This document shows, piece after piece, positions 1 to 9,524 of a stretch of 64,000 nt of DNA. The stretch lies in NCBI RefSeq assembly GCF_000004825.1, contig NW_008805068.1:496001-560000 (forward strand), given 5' to 3'. This DNA is from Heterostelium album PN500 (Eukaryota > Evosea > Eumycetozoa > Acytosteliales > Acytosteliaceae). The position numbers and the translations under genes were made by a program. How positions within the stretch are numbered: position 1 is the stretch's first letter; each line of letters begins with the position of its first letter. The notes under the pieces are model-generated. The model was not told the origin of the DNA, did no database searches, and saw nothing but the letters and a program-made list of their open reading frames with translations.

Positions 1-43
1 AAACAAAACATTGTTTTTATGAAATAAATAAATAATAACAGTT

Positions 44-1641
44 TTATTCGGTGGTGATGATAGGAACCGAAGAAGATGAAGATGATCTTGATAAACAACT
101 ATATCTACTCTTCTGAGTAGTTAATATCGAGGTGAGTGAGTTGCCAAGTGAAGATTGTAATAAAGCTTTTCTATTTGAAACTGCATACGATATGAAATTC
201 CAAAAACCTATTAATTTTAAATTTAGATGATATTCGAAATTAATAATCTAATGAACCGCGCTATTTATATTGATATTCAATGTTACCTTGTAGAGGAGAT
301 AAGAAATTGGATAGAAATTCCAAGTAGAAATTCTCACAACTATGTCCGAAGAGATAGACCAAAAAAGATATTAAATTGAATGTCCAACAAACTATGAAAC
401 CAACAACAAACAGATTCAATCTTAAAACGATTCTATTTTGTATTGAATTCAATTCTAAAATAATAAAATAATAACATTAATAGAGGAGAATATGTTAATA
501 TTAATGTGATGCGAAAGCTGCTATTCTTTTACTTACTTGTTATAGATCTAGAAAGTGAATCTAAATGTTTCTTAACTTTATAAGATAGGATGATACAGGT
601 TATAATCGTAAGTACCAATGGTATATAAAAGAGAACGAGTAACGTCCATCTGTTCATTGTACACCAAGACATATTGTGTGCATGTGTAATACTGGCCGAC
701 GCCATCAATCCAAAACCAAATGATAGTGGTAATAACCAACATACTAAATAATAAAATATCATAAGATAACGTCTATTGTTGTTATTGTTGTTGTTTTCGT
801 TAAGTTGTTAACAGATAAAGAAAATCGGGATTATTAATATTAATATTTAGATTACAGATTGTTGTTGATAAAAGTTGTGTTCATTAATTGCTTACTTTTT
901 CTCACGAGAAATAAATAATCGGTGTATATGAAATGCTATAACCGATGTCCAGAAACAACTGGCTAGAAAAGAGAATCCGATGGCACCGGAGAACGTGCTG
1001 CAGAGAGTGACATCTTTGAAGCTACCGGTTGATTTTACAAAGTGTTCATTGTACTTGATGAAAAGGACACGCGAGAACATCACAAACAACGAGGAGAGCA
1101 AGTCGCTTAGCGCCAGTTGGTTTACCAATCGCGATACTTTGCGATCTTCGCTGCTGTTTGGTCCTTTCACCTTTTTGAGCAGCGGCACGAAAGTGGTTCG
1201 CACCTCGACCGACTTCTCGCCGAACGCTGCTGGCGCGACACCGCCTGCCGTTTGAATGGTGTCGCCACTGTTGATTCTAGTTGGCGCTATGTAATTACTA
1301 AAAGAGGAATGTGGAGATCCACGTGGTGAAATCGGGTAGTAGTGTCCCGATGAGTTGGGTGAAGACGGCACCGAGCTGTCGGTCGGTAGTTTTGCCGATC
1401 GGTTCTTTATGAAAATCATTAATACAGTGCCGAGCGCGCCAATAATCGATAGTATCGCACTAACTATACTGCCATATCCCAATGTAATTCTATCTTGCAC
1501 TGTTAAAACGCATGAACTTCCGCCTAGAGAAAAAGGATCGTTACTACTACTATCTATACTACTACTGCCACTACTACTATTAATATCGCTTGAACTAAAC
1601 AATCCATGATCACCATTGAAAGGTGATATTATTGGAAACAT
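44..1641 (-). CDS. cAMP-receptor-like (Crl-type) seven-helix GPCR
   Basis: Probable plasma-membrane G-protein-coupled receptor of the dictyostelid cAR/Crl group. Exons read 896-1641, 537-772, 287-454 and 44-207; all introns are GT-AG and the joined frame gives 437 residues. The Ser-rich extracellular N-terminus (residues 1-45) precedes helix 1 (about 54-78). A long Ser/Pro-rich loop (about 80-165) follows, then VNQLALSDLLSSLF (helix 2) and the helix 3 region ending HIHRLFIS. Exon 2 holds YYLVCWLLPLSFGF and the helix 5 segment. The last two exons join to read LSPLQGFWNFISYAVSNRK, the family's helix 7 signature, before a Ser-rich tail of about 40 residues. The loop 1 insertion is longer than in cAR proteins and favours Crl. 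Which ligand it binds cannot be told. The start is the first ATG of the open exon. Confidence 0.88.
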
Positions 1642-2337
1642 TATTTATAAATTCTATTTTTAAAAAATGATATATAATATATATAGATCTAAAGTATATA
1701 ATCTATTCTAAACATATATATATATATTGACATGAGTTTTTATATACAAACAACTTATAGATAATTAACAATTTCTAAATTAAATGGGTCCATATCAATA
1801 ATAGAAAATGCAATAATAATTAATTACTTATTATTTCTCCACTACACTTTCTTTTTTCTTTTTTTTTGGTGATTGGTCGCAAACTTCATTGATGGGGTGG
1901 GTGCTGTGGGAATCAGTGAAAAAAAAAAAGAAATTTCATTTGAAAAGATCTCGAAACCAGGGATTCTTTTAAGTTTTTAACAAAAAAAAAAAAAAAAAAA
2001 AAATGTTTTCATTTAATTTCATCATGTTGTAAAACAATTTGATGGAATTACACAAATTTATTGATAGATAGAAGATTAGAATAATGGAATCAAAAATACA
2101 ACAATGAAATAAGAGGTAGATCTACTATCGATATAAGAACTCATATGCGTGCTTTTTTAATATTCGAATCTTATTAATAGTTGTGATCTGTTAAAAAATT
2201 GAATAAACTTAGTTCTTACAGTTGAATTAATTCAAAAAAAAAATTTCTAGGAAAAAAAATCATTTGGTTCATACAAAATTATAATCGTCAAATTGATAAT
2301 TTTATTTTTATAGATATGTCTGTGATTTTACAGAAAA
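1642..2337. other. AT-rich intergenic region between divergent genes
   Basis: Shared upstream region of the receptor gene (leftward) and the F-box-like gene (rightward). It is AT-rich with a 23-base A run near 1981-2003 and short T runs, as is usual in dictyostelid promoters. I see no open frame worth calling and no RNA gene. Confidence 0.6.
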
Positions 2338-4094
2338 ATGAGTACAGATAACAATAATAATAATCATAGTAGTTTTGCACAAAAGAGACTTCCTGAATCA
2401 TATGGAAGTGGTCGTTCAAAAAAGAGGTTTAGACTATTTGGTAATCTTGAAGATCTCGATATCGAAACAGTTAAAACAATGCAATCTACTCAAGCTATCT
2501 TGAATTACAAAGATAGGAATTCGCTTTCAAATCTGATCAAAATCTATGACCAATATTTTAAATGTGATCAACACTCCACTGAAAGTAGAATCACCTGTGT
2601 CAAATTCTTTGTACAGTATCACACGGCCTACAAGTTTGCTCACTATTTCGATGTCAAAGGCTATGCCAAGTTCATCGCTGAGGTATTCTTTGAACAAACC
2701 ACTGAGGTATTCAAAGAAATAGTTAATTTGGTACCTGTTACGCGAACATCAGTTATCAAAGATATCTATCAAAGAGTTGTTAATGACATTAGAGTATGTA
2801 TTAACTAACAAACTATTAGATTTGGAAAAGTATCAATCTAGACATCTTAAAAATTAATATTAATTGCTAATAGCTCAATGTATGGTTTAGGAAATGGAAT
2901 GAATCTGATGTTAGCGGATTGAAAGAAAGGATTGCAAATTTCAGCTATTGCCTTGAATACGATCGTTTTGAACCAATTGGAATATTTACCTACGATTATC
3001 TTTATGATATCATTTACAATGGCAATGTTTTGGCGAAACAAATGCTCATAGTAGAGAAAAGGTCTTATAGAGGTGAAGATAATGATGATGATGACGATGA
3101 AATATCGATTCAAAAAGAAGATGTGGAAGAATCGTTAACCAACAATATTAAACTTTCAGAGTTACTATTGGAAAAGATAATTTCATTTTCACTACTATAT
3201 GATAAGAATCGCGATTTCCATAACAAACGTCGCAGATTCAGATTTTATAGAAATCATTTCCCATATTTCGTTGATAAAGATCAAATTATCACTGTTGCAA
3301 AGGTGTCAAAACAGTTCTTTAAAATAATTTCAAAGATGATCGTCAACAAGCATTTCAATTGGCGTGGTGACCTCGAACTCAACAATAACAATAACTATCG
3401 ATACAATTTAGTTAGATCTCCACCATTGTATTTCGATTACGAATCAATCAAATACATTCCATATGATAAAGGTATCGAATATGCTAATCACATGATGTCA
3501 AGAGTGGAAGTTTTCACAATTGAATCCGATGAATCCGACCATTCTGCGCTCGACAGTACATCTAGATCCCTTCAAGACTTTCGATATGAAGATTATGAAG
3601 AAGAGGAATTGGATCGCGCCTATCGAAAAGCAATAATAAGGAATGGATACTTGGTGTATCCACCCGCAATGCCAAATCTAAAAGATATCATTGTGTTTCG
3701 GTACTTTGGATATGAGGACTGCTATAGTAGACTGCTTTCTCATATCATTATGAGTACACCGAATGGTGATGGACATGGTATTGAAAGACTAGCGATTGAT
3801 ATAGTCAAAGATGTTGAGGGCACTCTATCAGCAAATATCGAATTCCTCCGACCACTTTTAATGATTCATTCAAAGACTTTGAAATCAATTAAATTGTCAT
3901 ATAGAGACGACTTTCAACGAGAAGAATATGATCAGTTGTTTGACATCTTGGAAGAAACACTTCACCTGTTTAAAGAAAATCATATCATTCTTGAATTAGA
4001 AATCACAGATCCCATTAAGGGTTATCACAACAAAAATCACTCTGAAGATGTATTTAATTTTATATTAGAAAGTATAGTAAAGGATGAAGAATGA
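2338..4094 (+). CDS. F-box-like dictyostelid protein, 558 residues
   Basis: Uncharacterised protein of a repeated dictyostelid family. Exon 1 is 2338-2793 and exon 2 is 2874-4094; the intron begins GTATGT, ends TAG and joins in phase, so the protein reads VVNDIR then LNVWFRKWNES. An F-box-like segment lies near residues 240-300 (KLSELLLEKIISF, then VAKVSKQFFKIISKMI), after an acidic Asp run. The C-terminal third carries the block NGYLVYPPAMPNLKDIIVF, which recurs in a decayed copy at 8479-9013. F-box-like domains usually connect substrates to SCF ubiquitin ligases; here that role is an inference from weak similarity. The start is the ATG after an in-frame stop-rich AT leader. Confidence 0.72.
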
Positions 4095-4875
4095 TAACAA
4101 CAACCATCCTATAATATCGAAGAAGATGATATATTTTAAATAAAATTTGAAATAATTATAAACAATTAATTGGTTTAGCATAAGAAATAACATGATCTTT
4201 CACCCACAAAAAGTATCCTTTTTTAATCTTTTTTTTTTTTTTTCTATTGTTCAAATTTTGACTATCTGCTATCATAAAAGACACTTATCAACATTTTTCT
4301 CATTATTCTTCTCAAATTACTTTGGGTTAGTTTTTTATTATAAAAAGAGAATGGACATCATACATCCTAACATTATGTTAAATGATCCCAAACTAGATTA
4401 TCACAATTTTAAATCACTGTTTTAAATTTATTAAGCATCTATGATCTTTATTTTAGAAGAATAGACACTCCTTAAATTTAAACATCCAGAGTACATTTTC
4501 TTTGGATCATCATACACCACCATCTATATATTCTCAAAGTTGTCCAATCTATTCATTGCCTATTCGATCAAAGAAAAAAAACAATAAGGAAAGGATCGTA
4601 TGAAGCCGGATTCGATGTTACATTCGTTGGTAAACCTGTTACTACCTTTGCATAACCATTCCGCCTCTATGGAAAATCCTCGGAAGGTAATGCCGATAGT
4701 TTAATGATTTTATTTATTATAGGTGTTTTAAAATCTGTTTTATTTATATCTACCAATCAATAAAATATTTATTTATATATATAATTTTTATTTAACCATT
4801 GTCGAAACTTAACTTTATATATATATATCTATTTATTTAACATATAGATTGTATCACTATTTATACAACAACAAA
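4095..4875. other. Intergenic region without a convincing gene
   Basis: AT-rich. An open frame at 4192-4425 is Phe/Leu/Ile-rich in the way random AT-rich DNA is, and I do not call it. Around 4600-4660 one frame reads YEAGFDVTFVGKP, which resembles a loop of HAD-type phosphatases, but it soon meets a stop; it may be a small gene relic. Confidence 0.4.
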
Positions 4876-5345
4876 ATGAAATTCTTAAATCTGTTCAGTA
4901 ATTCTAAAAAGAAGGAAATTCTTAAAGATGAATCGTGTGTATCCGAAACATCACCTTCAACCTCGCCAAAAAATATAAGTATAAAGCTGACGACCAGTCC
5001 GACCAACAATAGAGTCAATCATTTAAATAGCTCTGGAAGTAATGTAAACTCTGGAATCTCACACAATAGACTGAGTAGCAGTTGCGGAAACCTCCAGAAC
5101 ATAATTCCACAGAAATCACCTCAATTAAGAAAAGCTAATACACTGGACAGTAGCCATTTCGATACGAAGTGTAGATATTACTTCCCAAAAGCAACATTTC
5201 CAAGCCCTCGGGATATAAATTAAGAAAAGCTGCATCCTATTCCATAGACGATGAAGATGACGAAAAGAGAGTATGCACTTTTGGCATGGGAAGTGTTCTA
5301 TTTGGTTGTTTCGATAGCTATGCAAACCACAATGTATCACGATAA
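4876..5345 (+). CDS. Small Ser/Lys-rich protein with a frame change (candidate -1 shift)
   Basis: I do not recognise the family. The frame from ATG 4876 (MKFLNLFSNSKKKEIL) is Ser/Asn/Thr-rich and ends at a TAA at 5221-5223. A second frame, open from 5175 and ending at 5345, looks equally coding: SGYKLRKAASYSIDDEDD, then KRVCTFGMGSVLFGCFD. No GT-AG pair of usable length joins them. The two frames overlap at C CCA AAA (5184-5190), which has the X XXY YYZ form of a -1 slippery site in the upstream frame; a shift there gives 156 residues. The RKA(N/A)(T/S) motifs could be basophilic kinase sites. The alternatives are a one-base assembly error in the A run or a recently damaged gene. Confidence 0.5.
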
Positions 5346-5405
5346 ATTTAAATTAACTATTATAATAAAATACTTTTTAATATTTATGACACTAAAATTT
5401 AAAGA

Positions 5406-6491
5406 TTATTTTGGATTATTTCTTATGAAATCTCTAACTTTTTCCAAAGTTTGGCCAAGCATATTTTTACCAGTGCCATCACCACCATCACCCCAATATG
5501 AATCATTCTTAGTGTGCTCAACTAGGGTTGCATCTTCAGTAGCCAAAAGAACTGATTGTTTAGTAAAAAAGAAGTATAAGTTATCTATGAATAATATCAT
5601 ATTTGATACATATAGTATCTAAAGGTGTGATGTAACATACGCTTTTGAATATCTTTGTGTTGTTGGAATTTGGCAAGACAAACATCAAACATTACATTAT
5701 CTTTGATGTCCTCCCAGTCTTTTCTCAATGGATGTGCTCTTGAACGACCCATCGAAGCGCTGTCACCTGATAGTTTAATGAATATGATAGAACATTAATG
5801 TTTGGTCAAAGAGAGAGAGAGAGAGAGAGAGAAAGTTAATGATGAAATCAAACCTACCTGGTGTCTTTGCTTCTCTAATTGCATGATAGTAGTTGATATC
5901 TGTTGTTTCAAATTTTACAGCCTAATGATGAATCAAACAAAACTTCAAAGTTAATAAAGGCAGTAGAATAGAAAACAATGACCGATCGATAATGATATAC
6001 TTGAAAATAGTGCTCGGATGTAGGCCAAACAAAACCTGCAAGATGGACATTATGACATGAAAAATTACTAAAACAGCCAAACGAATCGCTTGCTCTATAA
6101 AAATTGATTACAACTTGTTTGTTGGCCATCTTATCGTTATTGATTCGTGTTGTGTCAGACATACTTTGAGTCACTAGTGAGAATTATATTTATTAACAAT
6201 GAAATTTCTTGTTTGAAAAATACTATTTTAAAAATACAATTATAGGAAATAATTAAGATTACCTTCTTTTTTGGGTACTTGTAGTTTTTCTCTGGCGTCA
6301 CGGTCCATAGCAAATCTGTGTGGATCATAATGACGTAATTTAAGATCTTTATCGTGATTTAAAATAACTTTTTGAAAAACTTTTAAACCTTTTACCGCAT
6401 TCTGTATTCCAGGGTCTTGCATTAGTGTATTGTATAATTCTTTACTAATAACTTTTGGGTTGTTAATTAGTTTTTTTGTCCATGGTTTCAT
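5406..6491 (-). CDS. NADAR-domain (YbiA-like) N-glycosidase with N-terminal extension
   Basis: Five exons (6263-6491, 6001-6173, 5858-5921, 5641-5766, 5406-5551) with GT-AG introns join in phase to 245 residues. The C-terminal 160 residues match the NADAR/YbiA fold: INFYRASDSFGCFSNF, WPTSEHYFQ, a MGRSR/HPLRKDWE block, AKFQQHKDIQ, then LLATEDATLVEHT and YWGDGGDGTGKNMLG. Family members cleave N-glycosidic bonds: bacterial YbiA removes riboflavin intermediates, and other members remove ADP-ribose from guanine. The substrate here is unknown. The first 80 residues (MKPWTKKLINNPKV...) are not part of the usual 160-residue enzyme and I do not recognise them. A shorter start at ATG 6162 is possible, but the upstream exon splices in perfect phase, so I favour one long protein. 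Confidence 0.85.
5811..5833. repeat. (GA)n microsatellite in an intron of the NADAR gene
   Basis: About eleven GA repeats inside the intron between the exons ending at 5858 and starting at 5766. The complementary CT tract lies just upstream of the acceptor on the coding strand, so it may act as a long polypyrimidine tract. Confidence 0.85.
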
Positions 6492-6640
6492 AATTCACTC
6501 CTTAATTATTAAAATAGATCCTTATGATCCTTATGTTATATGAATATAATTAATAAATAGTTAAAAAATAAATCATAGGTTGGGTTGTAATTTTTAAACC
6601 ACCATACTTACTCCAGTATTCATTTTTAAAATTTTCAACA

Positions 6641-6720
6641 AAAAAAAACCCAATTATTTGAATATTAAATTAAAAAAAACCCAAATATTTGAATATTAAA
6701 TTAAAAAAAACTGAATATTT
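6641..6720. repeat. 31-bp tandem repeat, about 2.6 copies
   Basis: Units start at 6641, 6672 and 6703 (partial). Each begins with eight A residues, then CCCAA(T/A)TATTTGAA; the third diverges after ten bases. It lies just upstream of the small CxxC protein and within the interval shared with the divergent NADAR gene. Confidence 0.7.
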
Positions 6721-6748
6721 CAATATTTGGCGCTTCTGCATATTAATA

Positions 6749-6937
6749 ATGGATAATTATCAAGATAAAACTTTAGAGAAAAGACGTAAATTAATAGAGG
6801 ACAACTTTAAAGCAGAAGGAAAGGTATGTCCTTTATGTCATAAGAAGTTAAATCATCATAGTTTCATTACCACATTTTATAGTGCATTGTATCCACAAAT
6901 ATATCTCAAAGAAAACAGTGTTTGTTTCCTAATTTGA
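6749..6937 (+). CDS. Tiny CxxC-containing protein, 62 residues
   Basis: An ATG at 6749 opens MDNYQDKTLEKRRKLIEDNF, a charged helix-like stretch, followed by VCPLCHKKLNHH, which looks like one half of a zinc-binding site. No second Cys/His pair of classical spacing follows, so it may be a partial finger, a metal clip, or the first exon of a longer gene. A GTATGT at the Val codon could be a donor, but I found no convincing downstream exon. It is divergent from the NADAR gene with about 260 bp between starts. I do not recognise the family. Confidence 0.4.
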   Translation: MDNYQDKTLEKRRKLIEDNFKAEGKVCPLCHKKLNHHSFITTFYSALYPQIYLKENSVCFLI

Positions 6938-7061
6938 TAGAAACCATTTTGTTATAGATTATTTATTAATTTTTCTTTGATTTTTAATTTAATTTAGATC
7001 TAATAAATGTAATTCCATATTTAAAATTCTTTGTAAAGATAGAAAGTTGACCTAAACTGAT

Positions 7062-7519
7062 TTAACAGCATGATGGGGTGAAAGTGGCAATCCAAAGAGC
7101 TCCATAACCATATGAGTCACTGTCTGCCCAGGTTCTATATATTTATATATAAATAATATCAGATGTGTTTAATAGAATTAATATATAGGCAAATTTTGAT
7201 CTTTGTATTGACGATACTTACACATATTTGACATTGAAACCGGTGTTGGTGATATTGACAGCCTTGGCATAGACTCTGAAGTTCTTGTTTTGATTTTGAT
7301 CGGCACAAGCTATATAGCAACACTGACCTTTGGAGTTGTTCCACATGGGAATGGAGTGGCGAACTTCACTTGGAGAAGGTAGAATTTCTCCTTGACATCT
7401 GGGTGTTTTTCGTTTGGAGCTGATTGTGGTGGAGTAACTACATGACCAACATCATCAACATAGTTGAAACTACCATGATCAATCATAGTTACACTTCTAT
7501 TACAACATGTACAAGTCAT
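7062..7519 (-). CDS. H-type lectin domain protein, reading frame disrupted
   Basis: Exons 7222-7519 and 7062-7134 with a GT-AG intron. The protein has the features of an H-type lectin, a sugar-binding fold found in snail agglutinins and the discoidin C-terminal domain: VKFATPFPCGTTPKV, then NFRVYAKAVNITNTGFNVKY, then across the intron VTWADSDSYGYGALW. The N-terminus (MTCTCCNRSVTMI) is Cys-rich and not a signal peptide; discoidins also lack one. At 7311-7316 a TATATA string carries two bases too many (or one too few) for the two halves to share a frame, and the exon total is 371 nt. Either the gene is newly broken or the assembly is off. All core lectin blocks are otherwise intact. Confidence 0.72.
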
Positions 7520-8478
7520 TTTATTATTTGATTACTATTAGAATTTATAAAAATTATTTTTATATGTTTATTTATACTTTTATTTACCATGGCACTATTC
7601 ATTGCATATGAACAAAGGAGGTTAGATATTTTGATAATAAAATTTAATAAAAAGGAATCTTTAGCAATCGAGATTTCATTGCTTTGTAAATTGTCTCACA
7701 TCCATCAAGTTGGATTCCCAATCCAATTTACAAATCTTCAATCAAATCCATCAACATAACGACATTATTGATAAAGAAGTAGTGAATATCAAATACTTTT
7801 TGACTTTTTTTTTTTTAATTATTGCAATCTATTCAATCAAAATATTATTTTTATTATGACAATTTTGGTTCAACCAATACAAAAAATTCTAACTGTTCCA
7901 AAAAAAAACAAGGAAGACATGATTCAACAAAAAAAGATCGAAAATCGAAATGGTTTACAAAAAAAGCTAGAAAAATAATATTGTTTTTTTGTTTTTTTTT
8001 TTTGTTTTCAGATTTGAGGAGATTAAAAAAATGAGGTGCTTAAACTAATATCTCAAAACCACAGAGCCTTTGGATTAACATCAAATGAAGTTGAACACAA
8101 AAAGATTTCAATAGAAATGATTTGAAAAAATTTTAAATTGATTAGAATTCATGATGATCATTTATTAACCATAAAACTCAGTTTTATCTTTGAATAGATT
8201 TTCTATTTTTTTTTTCCAAAACTATTTTAATCTTTTAATATTGGTGGACTTTGAAAAAACTCATTCAAATTTAAGTTGGTTGATTTGTTTTATTCCAATT
8301 TAAATTAAATTTACAAATTAAATATAATTTATTTTGAATTAAATCATCATTTTAGATATTTTTTTGTATATTAAATAAACTTTGTTTTTATCTCTGAATA
8401 TCTTTATTTTAAAAATGAACTAACTATACAAAAATAAAGAATTTTTTTATTATTTTTAATTTTTTTTAATAATCCAAG
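7520..8478. other. AT-rich intergenic region
   Basis: Contains long A and T runs and a Lys/Phe-rich open frame at 7822-8034, which I treat as noise because its composition follows the homopolymers. Nothing else recognisable. Confidence 0.5.
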
Positions 8479-9013
8479 AAGTCAAGAGTTGAAACATTCT
8501 TTATCAAAACCGATAAGAAACACACTATATTGGAGAACGGAACGTTTAGAAGCTCCTTTGACGATGATAACTATGACTTTGGTGATATTAAAACTAAATT
8601 TATTCGATCTATAGGTAAACATGGATATTTAGTTTATCCGCCAACAATGCCAAATCTAAAGGAAATCATTATCTATCAATAAATTGGATATCAAAGCAAC
8701 TACAGAGATTTACTCAGGCATATAATTATAGACACACCCAATGTCAATGGTCGTGGTATCCAACGATTGGTTGTGCAGTTAATCAAAGATTGGATAAGTG
8801 TTCGCTTTAACAACATCGACTTCATTTCTACATTGGTGGAAATATATATTTAGTGCCTCTGACTTTAGGAGCATCCTTGATTTGCTAGCTCGAATCTGTC
8901 CAGCATTAAAAGCAAACAACTTTGATTTTCAATTGAAAACTGGTCAACTTTATGATACCAGCAAGAATATGAGCATAGTAAATGTAAATCAGAAAAACAA
9001 TTACAATTCTTAA
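8479..9013 (+). pseudogene. Decayed paralogue of the F-box-like gene at 2338-4094
   Basis: The translated block SRVETFFIKTD, then GKHGYLVYPPTMPNLKEII, then RHIIIDTPNVNGRGIQRL lines up with SRVEVFTIESD, NGYLVYPPAMPNLKDII and SHIIMSTPNGDGHGIERL of the intact gene. In this copy a TAA interrupts the frame soon after KEIIIYQ, a TAG follows near 8851-8853, and the last part (FRSILDLLARICPALK, 8866 onward) continues in another frame. No start, F-box region or first exon is visible, so only the C-terminal third survives. This is a host gene relic, about 5 kb from its relative on the same strand, and fits tandem or dispersed duplication followed by decay. Confidence 0.8.
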
Positions 9014-9524
9014 AAGAAAAAACGAATATTGCTAGAACCTTTCCATTTGTAAACGAAATGGATACAAAGATCTTAAATGAACTTATATAAAAAATAAAAA
9101 TAAAAATTATAAAAAAAGGATAAATAATATATAACTTGAACACATTTTTGTAAAAGATAAGATTTGATTTAATTATTATCATAACTGAAACATAAGTGAA
9201 AAAATGATTCAATTCAGAACCTTATTGGTTGCACCAAAAAAATTGTTTACTTTTTTTTTTTTTTTTTTGCAAATTTTTTTTTTTTTATGCCCAGGATCCT
9301 ACCCCTTTTTTGGTATTTGATTTTGAAATCATAAAAAAAAAAAACAACCACTTTTAAACAATCAATTTTACAAGTTATTTTGTTTTAAAACACCACACAG
9401 TCCTCCCATCATCCATATTTAAATTTTATTTATTTATTTATTTGTACTATTACTACAACATTTTTTTTCTATGTATATTTATATTTATACATAACAATTT
9501 AAGAACTACATCTTTTCTTAAACA
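9014..9524. other. AT-rich promoter region of the ankyrin-type gene
   Basis: Contains T runs near 9250-9295 and the motif ACACCACACAG near 9390, followed by a TTTATTTATTTATT tract. CA-rich motifs like this resemble the G-boxes bound by the dictyostelid factor GBF, but I cannot show binding. Confidence 0.4.

Noticed and set aside
4590-4690. HAD-phosphatase-like string YEAGFDVTFVGKP
   Set aside because: Only about 15 residues are suggestive and a stop follows; too short to call even as a relic.
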